This document shows, piece after piece, positions 13,270 through 24,383 of a stretch of 64,000 nt of DNA (positions are counted from its first letter, which is position 1; each line of letters begins with the position of its first letter). The notes beneath the pieces were generated by a model. The model was not told the DNA's origin and did not search any database. It was given only the letters and a program-made list of their open reading frames with translations. The position numbers and the translations under genes were made by a program. This stretch comes from Pseudisothecium myosuroides (Eukaryota; Streptophyta; Bryopsida; Hypnales; Lembophyllaceae), in assembly GCA_951799445.1 (NCBI GenBank), contig OX637290.1, forward strand, positions 32,172,987 through 32,236,986, written 5' to 3'.

Positions 13270-13424
13270 TACTATAAGAAACCCGCATTTTTGGTGACGT
13301 TAGCTAGATGTTACATTGAATGTTATTACTAACACAAAAACATAAGTTGTTTTCTCGGACGTCCACTAAAATCCGTCTCCTAAAATTAAGCTAACGTCAC
13401 CAAAAACGCGGGTTTCTTATAGTG
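13270..13424. mobile_element. CACTA-type MITE with CTT target duplication
   Basis: This is a 155 bp near-palindrome. The right end finishes TTTCTTATAGTG and the left begins (C to T)ACTATAAGAAACCCGC. It is flanked by CTT at 13267-13269 and CTT at 13425-13427, the 3 bp target duplication expected for CACTA/En-Spm elements. The GGACGTCCACTAAAATCCGT segment is shared with the larger copy at 15473-15710. It is non-coding and non-autonomous. Confidence 0.85.
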
Positions 13425-14148
13425 CTTCAAAAGACCTACGCTGAAGAAATGTAATAGACGTAGTATGAAAACTAGGATTACCCTAATTCCATGTCATTGG
13501 GGCTTGATTTTAAGAAGCGCGTCTCCCTTGCTAGCAGCTCCACCAGTGTATGCCCTACGTTCGCAATCTCTTTTGCGCTGGCTGTCTCCACGCCTCGCCA
13601 CCATCGCACGTTGAACTTACCCGAGCCACCATCGGCGCAGCCTCGCGCTTGCATTGTCGACCGTCGCGTTCCTTGTATTCGCCCGCTTCCGGTGCGGCCT
13701 CCGTAGGCACCCCGCCGCCAGCACATGTTGAATCTGAGCAAGCCACCATTGGCGCAGCCAAGCACGGACGCATTGACCTGTAGTGTAGCCCACTGGTAAA
13801 CTTGAGGAACAATGAATTCCAGGGTCTTTATCATGATGTATGTTATAAAGAACCCAACAACTTCAAAAAAACAATGCACCTCCCAGTCTTGCGCATTAAT
13901 TCGGTGTAAGAAGCTTGTCTCGGGCGGAGAAGGGTGGTACTCCATCTCAGGGTGTGCGAGATGCAAATAGCAGTATTGAGTAGGATCGAGGGTTTTATGG
14001 TTTTAGAGTTTAGTTTTCTTGTTGTGTGTGTGTTTTAGATGCCACGAGGTTTTCATCCTCTGATGTTCAGTAATATTTGACGCAACCTGTAGGATATTGT
14101 GTATTTTGGTTATGATGTCGGCGTTGATGATGATGACGATGCTGGTGA
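13425..14148. other. GC-richer segment with an internal duplication; unassigned ORF on minus strand
   Basis: The minus strand is open for 162 codons (13478-13966), but I recognise no domain. The GC-rich part contains an imperfect duplication about 120 bp apart (compare about 13608-13645 with about 13725-13760, both holding GCCACCAT(C/T)GGCGCAGCC). The open frame may simply reflect base composition. A gene fragment is possible but unproven. Confidence 0.3.
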
Positions 14149-14258
14149 TACTACAAGAAAACAACATCCGAATTGACGGATCCGAATTGATAGACAATGT
14201 CCAAATTGACAAAAAAAATGTTCGAATTGACAAAAAAAGTGTCCGAATTGACAGAAAA
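14149..14258. repeat. CACTA-like terminus with subterminal CCGAATTGAC repeats
   Basis: A (C to T)ACTACAAGAAAAC terminus is followed by at least five copies of the motif (T)CC(G/A)AATTGAC within 100 bp. Short repeated subterminal motifs behind a CACTA terminus are the usual binding sites of CACTA-family transposases. The opposite end of this element was not found with confidence. Confidence 0.5.
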
Positions 14259-14280
14259 TGATAGCATTCATGAATTTCTT

Positions 14281-14400
14281 ACGCAAGATTCTCAAGATCC
14301 AAATCCCTTGATACAAGCATTGGTTGTGAGGACAATGGGTTGTATTAGGGTCGACAAGATCACAGAGTATCTGTGTGACCCTCTTCAAAGGTGTCTGAAG
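14281..14400 (+). pseudogene. Captured exon of AP-1/AP-2 beta-adaptin
   Basis: The frame reads [20 protein letters not shown] then [18 protein letters not shown]. This is an almost unchanged piece of the N-terminal trunk of beta-adaptin, the large subunit of clathrin adaptor complexes. It stops at a GT (AAG|GTTAGC) where a natural exon boundary would be. No other adaptin exon is nearby, so it is an isolated fragment. Its position directly behind CACTA-like subterminal repeats suggests transposon capture of genomic DNA. Identity is very likely; the capture mechanism is inferred. Confidence 0.85.
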
Positions 14401-14698
14401 GTTAGCCCTTGAGTGCCTTAATAATGTTTTTTTTGTGTGAAGTATGCTTGCTTTCATATTTCTAATTTTGATTTTGGGTATTTTTGGCCAAGGAGGAAGT
14501 ACTGTGAAGTTGGTTCAAGCATTAGAGACTTTCATGAAGGATGGAAGGATTGTGGGAAGAGTTTTCCGGAGTTTTATTAGAGGTGGTTGTTGGATTTCTC
14601 CCCTTGGCTTCTTTGTGCAGGTTTTGGTGTGTGTCAAAGAACTAGACCAGATGGCTTAGTAACCCAAACTTTACCTCTTGGTATATTGGAGCTTCTAT

Positions 14699-15460
14699 TA
14701 TTGAGGACTATGTGCTTTTTAAAGCTTGGCATCTGACAGAGGGCTTATTTGTTTATGTCTATCCATTAGCCAAGAATGCCAATCATGTTGTGAGCTTAAA
14801 TCAATGGAGTTGTTACTGGTCTGCAATTCCATTTGTAGATCAATGAAGCGGCTTCCAGCTGCTGGATGGGTCAAAAGACATATATGGATTTTGATGGCAG
14901 TGGAGAGCGTGTCTATGGATTATGAAATTTACTTCATCATCGTGGCTGAAGATGCCTTAAAGGCAAATACTATTTATATTTACCAGTCAAAAACGGACAG
15001 CTGGAACGCATCAGAAGAGCATCTTGATACTCTTAGTAGTAGAGAAATGTCATGCTCTACTTCAACGGTATTAAGCATTCATTTTTATGGGTTGTTTCTA
15101 CAACATGATCACATGACTGTCGGGTTAGTGTCTTTCAACAGACGTACAAGTGTTGTTTATGATTTGGGGATAAAATTCTCTTCCGGCAGCAAGGTTGACA
15201 ATAAGGTGGAGCTGCAGCTGGTCGTATGCAGTGAGAGATTATTTTACATGATCTTGGGTGTAGACGGCACTGACCCTGTTTTCCCAGAGAAGTCAACTTG
15301 GATAGTGGAGGTGGTCATTTCTAGAAGGGAGTGCCTTAACCTATTAGTTTTGCAAGGCGACAAGTTTGATTGGCTCCTAGGTTATATTGCTAAGGCCTTA
15401 GATTCTAAATCGAGTTTGGATACAATTGCCATCGGGTACGAACACCAAATTTTGTAGCTT
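14699..15460 (+). pseudogene. F-box/kelch-like protein fragment
   Basis: An open frame (ATG at 14726, stop at 15455-15457) shows the layout of plant F-box-associated/kelch proteins: ASDRGLICL near its start, LLVCNSICRSMKRLPAAGW, YQSKTDSWNASEEHLDT, then VGLVSFNRRTS and RLFYMILGVDG. The conserved N-terminal F-box is missing. Upstream sequence (14500-14700) reads as related protein only with stops and frame changes. I therefore call it a truncated copy, although the 243-codon ORF itself is intact. It lies between the beta-adaptin exon and the 15473-15710 MITE. Confidence 0.45.
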
Positions 15461-15472
15461 TTCGATGGAGTT

Positions 15473-15710
15473 CACTATAAGAAACCCGCATTTTAGGTGA
15501 TGTTAGCATAATTTTAGGAGACGGATTTTAGTGGACGTCCGAAAAAAAAACTTGTGTTTTTATGTCAATAATAACATCCAATGTAACATCTAGAGGTTAC
15601 ATTGGATGTTATTATTGACATAAAAACATAAATTGTTTTTTCGGACGTCCACTAAAATCCGTCTCCTAAAATTATGCTAACATCACCTAAAACGCGGGTT
15701 TCTTATAGTG
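15473..15710. mobile_element. CACTA-type MITE, near-perfect palindrome, GTT target duplication
   Basis: The 238 bp element starts CACTATAAGAAACCCGC and ends GCGGGTTTCTTATAGTG. The two halves are inverted repeats of almost the whole length. GTT flanks both sides (15470-15472 and 15711-15713), a 3 bp CACTA-type target duplication. The high match between its arms implies a young insertion or strong hairpin homogenisation. It is related to 13270-13424. Confidence 0.9.
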
Positions 15711-16069
15711 GTTGCAATTGTTCTTGTGTATGCCGATTGTACTCGTTACCCTAATGGAGCTATCTTGGTTGATTTTGTAATATTGTTTTATATAGGAGTT
15801 TTGTTTTTTATTTTGTTGTATTAATGAAAAAAAAATTCTCCATTACTTCTTGATCTAGGGTCATTTTTGGAAGCATTCTATACAATGTTTGGAAGTACTG
15901 GTCATGAAAGAGTTTAAGAGCCCTAAAAGCAAAAATTGTGATAGTATCATGCCTTTCATCTATCTATGATGCTAAATTCCAACAACTCATGTAAGATCAT
16001 GAATGGAATGACAAGACCTTTTTCAACCGATTTTGGTTTGGCCACAAAGATGATGTGGAAGGAGTCTTG
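15711..16069. other. Intergenic, nothing recognised
   Basis: AT-rich DNA without coding or repeat signal that I can support. Confidence 0.5.
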
Positions 16070-16876
16070 TTAACCCTTGGATGACGCGGCGGATGTTTTT
16101 TGTCCGATGGATGACAAAAAATTGTCTGTTAAGCAAAAAAAGGCCATTTTTCATCCAAATTTTTTTAACCTTTGAACAACGGGGTGGTCGTTTTTATCCA
16201 ATGGATGACAAAAAAATCATTTGTTGAGCGTAGAACGGCCATTTTTCATCCATATTTTCTTAAAGCAATTGTGGATTTATGCTACATTCATAGCGGTCTT
16301 CAAGTAAATGAGAAGTTAGTAAAAAAAACGGATCACAAAATATACTACTTTAGTGTATTTGGGGAAGTTGTTGCTCCTTGCTCTAAATCTGAAATTTCTT
16401 CACAAAAATGATATTTTTTGAATTTGAGCCCAACTAACAAAATGAAGGTCATCTACTCTAATTTCTACTCCAATTTGAATTTTGAAAAAATTCCTAGTAT
16501 TGAATATTTTATTGCAATTTGAACTTTGGATGCATTTTCAATGTCTATTATTTTCTAATTACAGAATGATACGGAAATTGAATTTACACCATGATGTTTG
16601 TCACTATAATATACACACATGGTGAAATTTTTTGATTTTTTGAAATATTTTCTATTTTATATGATTTTTCTTCACTTTTCCTTCAAAAATTCTCAAAAAA
16701 ATCAATTTTTCACAAAAAATTCTAAAAAATTTGTGAAGTATAGAAAACATGTAGTTCCATCTCTGAACAATAAATATAAAAATTTTCACTCATATCTAGT
16801 TGCAAAATGGTAGAAAACTGAGTGATGGGCAATGAGGCTTGAAATCAGTGATCATGGGTCCGTCCTTTAAGGGATA
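16070..16876. mobile_element. TTAA-type MITE, family 3, with duplicated left terminus
   Basis: The left end is TTAACCCTTGGATGACGCGG at 16070. The same terminus recurs 95 bp later as TTAACCTTTGAACAACGGGG at 16165, each followed by the CCGATGGATGAC or CCAATGGATGAC block and CGGCCATTTTTCATCC. The right end near 16850-16876 reads GGGTCCGTCCTTTAAGGGAT, a decayed inverted terminus. The interior (ATGATATTTTTTGAATTTGA onwards) recurs at 40.1, 42.7 and 56.2 kb. It is non-coding. Confidence 0.6.
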
Positions 16877-17591
16877 TAGACCTTTGGCACAAAGCTAGCT
16901 CTAACACCATTGCTTGGTGCTCAAACACCTCCTCCAGACTATTGTGTTTGGCCCCCTGGCAGTCTGGCACCAACCCCCGTTGTAGCTGGGTCCTCCATTT
17001 GAAAGCCTTTTCCTACTGGCATGGGAGAGTGACCAAAGATCAGTTCCTGATCATTGTGCAAAGAGTGACACAACTGCTGCACTGCACAGATCTCCGACTG
17101 AAGAAACTCCATTGGCGTTTCTTCCAAGTGGAGGCAATTCGCCTCAACAATTTTATTGTATAAAAATTTCTCTGGAATGTTCTACTCGACTAGCTGTACC
17201 AAGTCTGAATTGAAGAATGGGAACCCCCCGCTCTCACGGCATGGGAGGCTCGGCTCAGTCACTACAAGGGGCCGATCGAAACCAAATGTCCAATACACAA
17301 ATATACGTGCACAAAATACAGTGCAGAAGCGGTCAGGAAAGAGGAATCCTCTTATTCTCAGCAATGCTAGCTCTCTACAACTTCGTTAGCAGCTCAATGA
17401 CGCCGTGGAATTAATACGCTACAATCGTCATGATCAATCGGTATGTATCTTCATCTCCCAGATGGGAGATTCAATTGAAGAATTTTTCTTTCCGCTAAGA
17501 CAGTCTTGAATTGAGACATGTGGAATGGATATATTATGGAACTGGATTGGAATATGGACTCTGGAATGGAGTGGATTGGAGTGGAGTGGGT
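16877..17591. other. 3' flank of the glyoxal-oxidase gene, with a possible retroelement scrap
   Basis: On the minus strand near 16893-16912 the sequence TGGTGTTAGAGC resembles a methionine-tRNA primer-binding site of LTR retrotransposons (usual form TGGTATCAGAGC). A short open frame lies at 16939-17127. Neither is enough to call an element. The rest is probably the 3' UTR and downstream DNA of the neighbouring gene. Confidence 0.25.
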
Positions 17592-20500
17592 TCAGCCGAT
17601 TTTCACCCACGACGCGTAGCCCACAATGCCATCCGCCACTGGAAACAGCATGTAGTACCCCGCGGGTGCGAGCTGCACCGACGGCGGAGACGTGGAAGAC
17701 ACACCGAAATTCCCTTCGCCATTGTCTGCAGGCGCCGTCACGGCCAATTGCAACAGTCTCTGTCCCTGAACCACAGCAAGATCAAGGTGGATGGCTTAAT
17801 TGTAGATCTGTAGTGCAGAATACGGGATGCTGAATTCCTAATGGACAAAGGAAATCTTTCAACTGAAGTTTGAAAAGGGCCGATTCCAATGATCGTATTG
17901 TGAAAAATATAATTCAGATGAGGCCATATTTTCTGTCACCAAAATCAGTGAAGACCATTGCACGTGTTGGCTCCAAAAACATGAGGCCAAATTTAGACAT
18001 CCTGGTCCCTTACGGATTAAGTTGCAGGGCTCTCGTGACGATTGAAGCATTGCATGCAGAGGTGTTCAAGAGATCATGTGGATGGGTGTAGGTGGGTGTG
18101 GGTGGGTGATGACGTACCATGGAGTAAGAATGCGTGACGAAGGGCGCGCTGAGCAGATTGAGCTCGATGGTGGTGGGCGTGGCGGCCTTCACGACGACGG
18201 TGAACGCCTCGCCATATCCCAGCGCGCCTGGCGCTGCAGAGAATCCTGACGGGCCCGCTCCGAAGTAGGGCGGGTGAAAAACCTCCACGCGCAGCTCCGT
18301 GGGGAGGTACCCCGTGAGCGTGTAGAATTGGTGCGTGTTGGACCCCGCGAGCAGGACGCGTCCATCTTGCAACAGATTCGCCGTGGAGTGGTAGACGCGC
18401 GGAATGTCCGTCCCCGCGAGCGTGGTGAACCTTGTACCCGCGGCGTTATACGGCTTGTAAAGCTCCGGCGCTTGCACCGGGTTGGACGCAGCCCCCCATC
18501 CCTGCGCGCCGTTCGCGGCACCGTTGATAATCAGCACGTCGCGCGTGGGCAGGAGCACCATGTCTCCCATCGCGCGCTTCTGGGGGAGAGCCTCCATGGC
18601 CCAGTCTGCGACGTCGGCTAACGGGGAGATGCGGCCACAGGTTTGGGACGCATCCGCGCCTGCGTTGCCGCTCATGTAAGCGCCGTACTGCGCCCCGCCG
18701 CATACCAGAACTTCAGGGTTGGCGAAGCCCGCGGCTGCCGCTAACGGGAGAAGCACGGAGCTTCCCGCGGAAGGATAGTTCCGGGGCTCGCCGGGGATGG
18801 TGGGGAAATTCTTCGCTACGCTGTTGGTTTGCCAGTCGAAGAGGATGGAGTCGCGGTTGGCGAAGATGAAGAGCTGGTTGTTGGGGAGAAGGTGCACGAA
18901 GGGGTAAAGGTTGTCCATCTGCGCGTCGTTGGTCTGCGAGAGTGTTGACAAATGTAGTTAAATTTAAGTTAGTAACGCTTCGAATAAACCTTTTTGCTTG
19001 CTACACAAATTGTGAATGACGCAGTGTTAAAGTTAGAACATTCCCTATTGTTTGGGGCATTTCGAGCTAATTATGACGAACACAATTGGGGTCACCAGTC
19101 TGCAAGAATCATTTGTTCCCATGTGAGTTCACGATCCCCGTCACAGGTCCACGGCGAAGGAACCAAACACGTTGCAAATTTAAAGGCTGCAAGTCTGCAA
19201 CACTACGACCGGTACACTTAATTATTAGTGGCCGGCCTCCAGCTACTTGTCAGGTGTCGCTGACGGAAGTACTGCTACTCTAAATTCCAAAATTCCATAA
19301 CTCAATTTAGTAGGCACACGAGTGGTTCGTGCTTAGGGAGACACTGAATTTTTCTATTAAATTACTTGTCCGCGTGCGCAAGAAAATTGTTACTGGCCAT
19401 GGGTGATCTTACGAATACTTACAGTCTAACTTACGGCAGCTTATAGGAGAGCAACTCAAATGGGTCGGAATTGAATTAACCCGACTGTCCGATGCTTAGT
19501 ACATCATTCCTTGGAGATTCGATGTGGATCACGACGATTTGATTCTCCACGGCATAATCTTTCGAGTTCACGAATTATATATGAGAATGCATGCATGCGC
19601 GGCTTGCTTCAGATTTCAATGGACTCCGGCGAGGGTGAGGGTACCTTGGCCAGGAGGTCGAGGAAGACGGTGCCGCGGCCGTTGGCCGGGACGTACTCGA
19701 TGGTCTGAGTGCTGCGGCCACCCACGACGATCTGCGTCCCGTCAGGGAGAATCTGGTTGCTGGCGTACCAGCGTCCATTCTGTAACTGGGTGTCTTGCTC
19801 CACCCAGTCGCATGCGCCATCGCCGCACGGCGTGAACGACCGAATCTGCACACGAATGGCCGTCATTCAATTGCTACTCGCTATTGATTATATATTCTTC
19901 CATCCCTAATTCGATGTCACGAAACAAGCTACAGTATGAACATAACAATGGTGATACTTTCACATTGACGGCATGCCGTGGGATCAAAGAGAGAGATAAT
20001 AAAAGATTTGGTTACCTTCATCAGCCCATCAGCGTCGCCCCCTGTTTGCACGAGCTGGCCATTCGCATCAAACTGCCCAGAAGAGCACCACGTGTCCGTG
20101 AAGATAAAGAGAGGCCGAATTGAGTTGGAGTCAGGCGTGTACAAAGCTGAATGCGCGGAGCAATCATGCGGCGCCGCCTGCACGCATCACATCCTTGCAT
20201 TCAACGAACGAACACATGTACACACAACATATGAAACCCCACCACAATCTACTCTATACGAATTATCTTGGCCATAACTCACCACAGGTGGCCAGCAATT
20301 TTGCTCAAATCCGCATTGGCCCGTGCGAATTTCAAGTTTTGGATCGTTCGCGAGGACGCTGCTTGACCATTCCGGTGTCACGATCTCGACAATCCCAAAT
20401 CGTGCATCCATTCATTGCACAAAGCAAGTGAAGCAAGCAGGGCTGACAGAGAAGCTGAGTAATCTCGTACCCGATCCTCAGCATTGTCCCGACAGACACC

Positions 20501-20698
20501 ATCCGGAAGAGCGAGCTGCGAGGGGCCGATGTTCGTTCGATCCAACAGCACCACATTTCCGTAATGAGTGACCGCCGCGTGCATGGTCGCGATTCCTGCA
20601 TTTGGCACCACTACTTCGTAATAGCCCTGCGCTGCCACGGGATTCATCGTCCACGCCACGAGTACTAGTACTAGTACCACCATATTCACTCTCCCCAT
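17592..20698 (-). CDS. Glyoxal/aldehyde oxidase-like secreted copper radical oxidase, complete, 6 exons
   Basis: Enzymes of this family oxidise aldehydes to acids with production of hydrogen peroxide, usually in the apoplast. Exons, read on the minus strand: 20471-20698, 20283-20384, 20016-20177, 19645-19845, 18118-18933 and 17592-17765, giving 560 residues and a TGA stop. Residues 1-24 form a signal peptide ending VAAQ. The expected active-site residues are present: Cys about 141 (TDTWCSSG) and Tyr about 191 (GRWYASNQILPDG), which form the Tyr-Cys radical cofactor, Tyr 412/His 413 (PRVYHSTANLL) and His about 499 (FVTHSYSM). The C-terminal PAGYYMLFPV strand fits the DUF1929 domain. The exon 1/exon 2 junction is the weak point: the acceptor chosen (GTCGAG|ATCGTG) keeps the frame but lacks a pyrimidine tract. 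Exon 2 adds a segment absent from the Arabidopsis relatives I recall. Confidence 0.9.
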
Positions 20699-21480
20699 CG
20701 ATCCTTCTCACCTTCTATCACTCAATTTTCACAGTCACAACGTACCACAAGCTCATGCACACCCTAAACTCATCCACAAGCAAGATTGAAACTAGTTGCA
20801 CCCAGGCAGGCTCGCAGATCCTCCACTGGAAGTTTAGTTCATTATTTCGAGAGCTAACGAGATAGCAAAACTCCAGTCTCCCTCGAAGCTGCTGCAGCCC
20901 GAGCTGCGCTGTGTGCGTGCAGCCTGAGAGATATTCCAGCAGAGCTAACGAGCGAGCGATCAAATCAGCAAAACTCCAGGCTCCCTCGAAGCTGCTGCAG
21001 CCCGAGCTGGAAGAGGACTGACCGTGCAGCCAGAATAATGAGAGATATTCTGGACAGCCGAGTGAGCTGCAAGGCGTTGACAGCGGCGAGCTGCAGGAGT
21101 GGCCAACCATGTGAGGATTGTGGTGGAGTGGCAGGCGTACTTAAAGAGGCTTTGCTCGACTCATGAGCCTGGCCATATTCCATGAGCAGCAGCTGCGGCT
21201 GCAGCGTGAAGAGTGACGGTGCCTTTTGAATCACCCACATGACTCAGAAAAGCGATGCCTGCACATCCAACGCGGCAAGCTTGGCCAAAACCCGTCCCGG
21301 TGGGCCAGCGCTTACCTGCCCGCCCTGCAAGTCTAGCTCCCCTGCCCATTTGAGTCACGTACTGCACACCAGGTGATGCCCCGGCCCACCACTGTCTGAA
21401 ATCATCACACTCTCTCTTCTTTTGCACTCGTTGCTTTGCATTCTGACCCCCTTAATCTGACTGCTTGGAAAATAGTCTTA
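20699..21480 (-). promoter_or_regulatory. 5' flank of the glyoxal-oxidase gene with a duplicated ~100 bp block
   Basis: A block starting GAGCTAACGAG and holding GCAAAACTCCAG and GAAGCTGCTGCAGCCCGAGC occurs twice, near 20850-20942 and 20943-21060; the second copy carries a 12 bp insertion. Both copies are followed by a GAGAGATATTC motif. The duplication lies 150-360 bp upstream of the start codon, within the probable promoter. No TATA box was confidently placed. Confidence 0.5.
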
Positions 21481-24381
21481 TTAAAGGTCAAATAGTCTGA
21501 ATGGGAGACAAGTATGCTTGTGTGTTGATGATAATGTGGCAGGGACCGTGCGAGATATTCCGGAATGTCATTGAATGGAGGATTAGATTAAAGAGGTTTG
21601 AGAGTACTTTGGTTTTCATCGTAGTGGCTTGAGTGGCTCCAAGAGTGAGCGGCGAGTCACAGCCTTCAATTCCTACCGTAATCCACAGTAGCCGCATGGT
21701 CCAATTTGACAGGTAAGTACCGGCCTGCCTATTGTACTTCGATCTACTCATCAATTATTGATATATCTTGATCATGAATTGACTTCCACTCAGGGCTTTC
21801 CAGCTGACTTGTGAGTCTAGTTCATGGGTACCAGTGGTCCCAAATGTGATTTTCACAAACAGCTGCAGTTGCTTAAAGCACTCGGACTAGATGTGCTGAA
21901 AATTTAAATTTAGCACGGCGGTGCTCACACTTTCTGTTGCTGTTAATATTTTTGAGAAGAAGTTTTGCTAAATGTAGTCACAGTTGAGAACACTGATGGG
22001 TACAACTGCGGTTGAATGTGCCGAATGATTTATTCATCATAATTCCTTTAATAATAAATGCCTTCAACTTCCTCATCAGAAGCTTCAGGATTTGCCTCTT
22101 GATTTCAACCTTCCTCTTGAGTGACTGCAAGCAAAGAAGAGTATCATCTGATTTCGCTCCCTCTCTCGCCAGTCAATGATAGAGTGATAAAATCACTGAT
22201 TCCAGAAGAAAAGAAGACGTATTATAAAACTCCTGGTTGTTGTAGCCAGTTGTCCGACTCAACAGTTTCCATTGTTTAAAAGCAAATTCCTGTCCTAGGG
22301 AGTTTATTACACCGGTGGCATGGAAGAATGGCTGCCTATGCATTTCTTGTGCAGCTCTTTTGTTTAGTCATATCTATACTCCGCTAGAAAGCATGTCCTG
22401 TAGAGACCTCCCTTTGTGGCTGAAACTAGTCAGTAGTGAGCAATTGCAACTAGTGAGAAGTACATTTTGAAATTTGAGTCACATACAAGGCTTCCTGCAG
22501 GCCAGTAAGCCGTGAAACGCTTGTTTTTGAGAACTTATGTATCACTTAGATGATCAATACTAATATGAAACGTAAGTACTATCAAGGTAATTCTTGCTAA
22601 ACCTTCAAGAAAATGTGGCTCTACCTTACCAGCAGATTTGCAAGTCTGCTTTCCCTGGTAGGGTGTCATTCAGTTGCTTAAAAGGGAGGGGGCGGGTCAT
22701 GTTTGTTATGTTGCTCAGGTGCTATCGCATTGACTTCCATCTTTTTGAGGTCATGAATTTTGCTCAATAATTCAGTTCAACGTCAGAGGAACACGCAGAC
22801 ACTGTTGTCTCCATTTGAGAAAAGGGTGTTATGGTTGAGGCTTTGAAAGTCTGCAATGAACTTGTCCATTGAGGGTAACAACCGGGATGAAGGGGCTGGC
22901 CCTTAATTAAAGAGCTGCCGCTCTTCCAGAGCAGTGCTTGACCCAGCTGGCTAGGGTGTGGGTGAATGACTGTGCCTTGGAGGTCAAGCACAAACAGCTA
23001 GACTTGCTCAAGAGTGAAGATTAATTAGATGCTAAGAAATTAAAACGCTTGAAAGCAACATTACCCAGTTGTCTGATGATCAGGTTTGCGTGTTCATTTC
23101 TGAAAGCGCCAGTGCCCCTAATCATGTTCAATCTCTGGCAGCTCAAATATTGCCACTTAATTGCAATGAAGCTTCCTTAGAACATTTGCGTCCAAAAGTG
23201 AAATGAAATTCAGGACTTGCATCAGCCTATTGGACGCAGTCACATAATTGTCTGAGAATGCACTTACACCACACGTTTTTTGCAATTCACAACCATGGCT
23301 GCCAGTAGTTCTTTTCGATAGCATCAATGCACAAATTCAGAAACTAACTTCTCTCTCCAAATTCATCACAGTTTATATTCCAATGTTTGTGTCAGACTTT
23401 ACGCTTATATTTTCCATAACCCTCAGTTTCAAAGCTCTTCAACAGCTCTTCAACACGCACCAAATTGTGTTCAGGTTTAGGGTTGCTAAGTTAGCAACTG
23501 CAAATTTTGGCCCTGTCCACCCAACTTGGTTGGAACTCACTGTTAGTGGAACTGGCTATTAGTGACCAATTCCAGCTTAGTTAAATGGATTCCTTTGGCA
23601 GGAAGCGGAAAATCGTGCCAACCAGGTGATGCACATTACAGAAGTGAAGTCATAATATCTATCTACTAATAGAAAGGAGGTCTTGGGCACCAAATTAACT
23701 CCATTACCACAGATTAATTTGTGTCTCAGTTGATTAGGCTCCGCGCGCGGCTCCAGGGTTGCTCTGGAACGAATTGAATCCTCATCTCTGTCTGTTTTTA
23801 CTCATTGGAAGAGTACACACATAGAATGTGCTACAGCGATGGCGCAAGAAAAGTGAAGCGGCCCAAATTCATGAGCGCCTGCTGCAGAAACTTCCTCCCT
23901 TTCTTTGTATGTGTTCTCTTTTGCTTTTTGCTTTTCCCTTCTGAAACCAATTGCAACTTGCAGAATTAAACTTCTACCAACCAGCAGTCCCAAGGCGGGC
24001 AAGAAGGGGTGCCAGTGCATTAAATCGGGGCATAATCATTTGAATCATAACTTCCAGTCCAATTGTGAATGTCCTTGTAAGCTGCTCCATCCGTGTGACT
24101 GGCCTTGGCATGGCAGCCAGGCAATTATGTGACGGAAGGGAGAGATCAGAAAATCTTTGTCAATGGTGGATTGGGGATGGACCAAACAGGCAGGGAGACA
24201 CTCAGTGCTTCAGTTTGTTTTTTGTTTTTGTTTGTTTTTTGATACAAATGAAACAGTACTTCAGTTTGCAATCCAACTTATTTTTTGGCAGAATCAGCCC
24301 TCTGGAGTTCTGGCAACTTTACGTACAACCAGGACTGACTGCAGCTACCGGAAACTCTCAACTTATTGGTGGCCTGTACAG
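21481..24381. other. Long intergenic stretch; possible gene relic near 22.9-23.2 kb
   Basis: The plus strand near 22930-23200 reads like protein in two frames joined by a shift: LARVWVNDCALEVKHKQLDL, then LESNITQLSDDQVCVFISES and SLAAQILPLNCNEASLEHLR. It looks like a helical, possibly coiled-coil protein, but I do not recognise it, and stops and a frameshift break it. No other structure was found in this stretch. Confidence 0.3.
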
Positions 24382-24383
24382 TA

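Noticed and set aside
13478..13966. 162-codon minus-strand ORF as a gene
   Set aside because: No recognisable domain, no splice structure, and the open frame coincides with a local GC-rich duplication; kept only as an unassigned segment.
18274..18703. Plus- and minus-strand ORFs inside the large glyoxal-oxidase exon
   Set aside because: They are out-of-frame shadows of a GC-rich coding exon whose correct frame carries all the family motifs.
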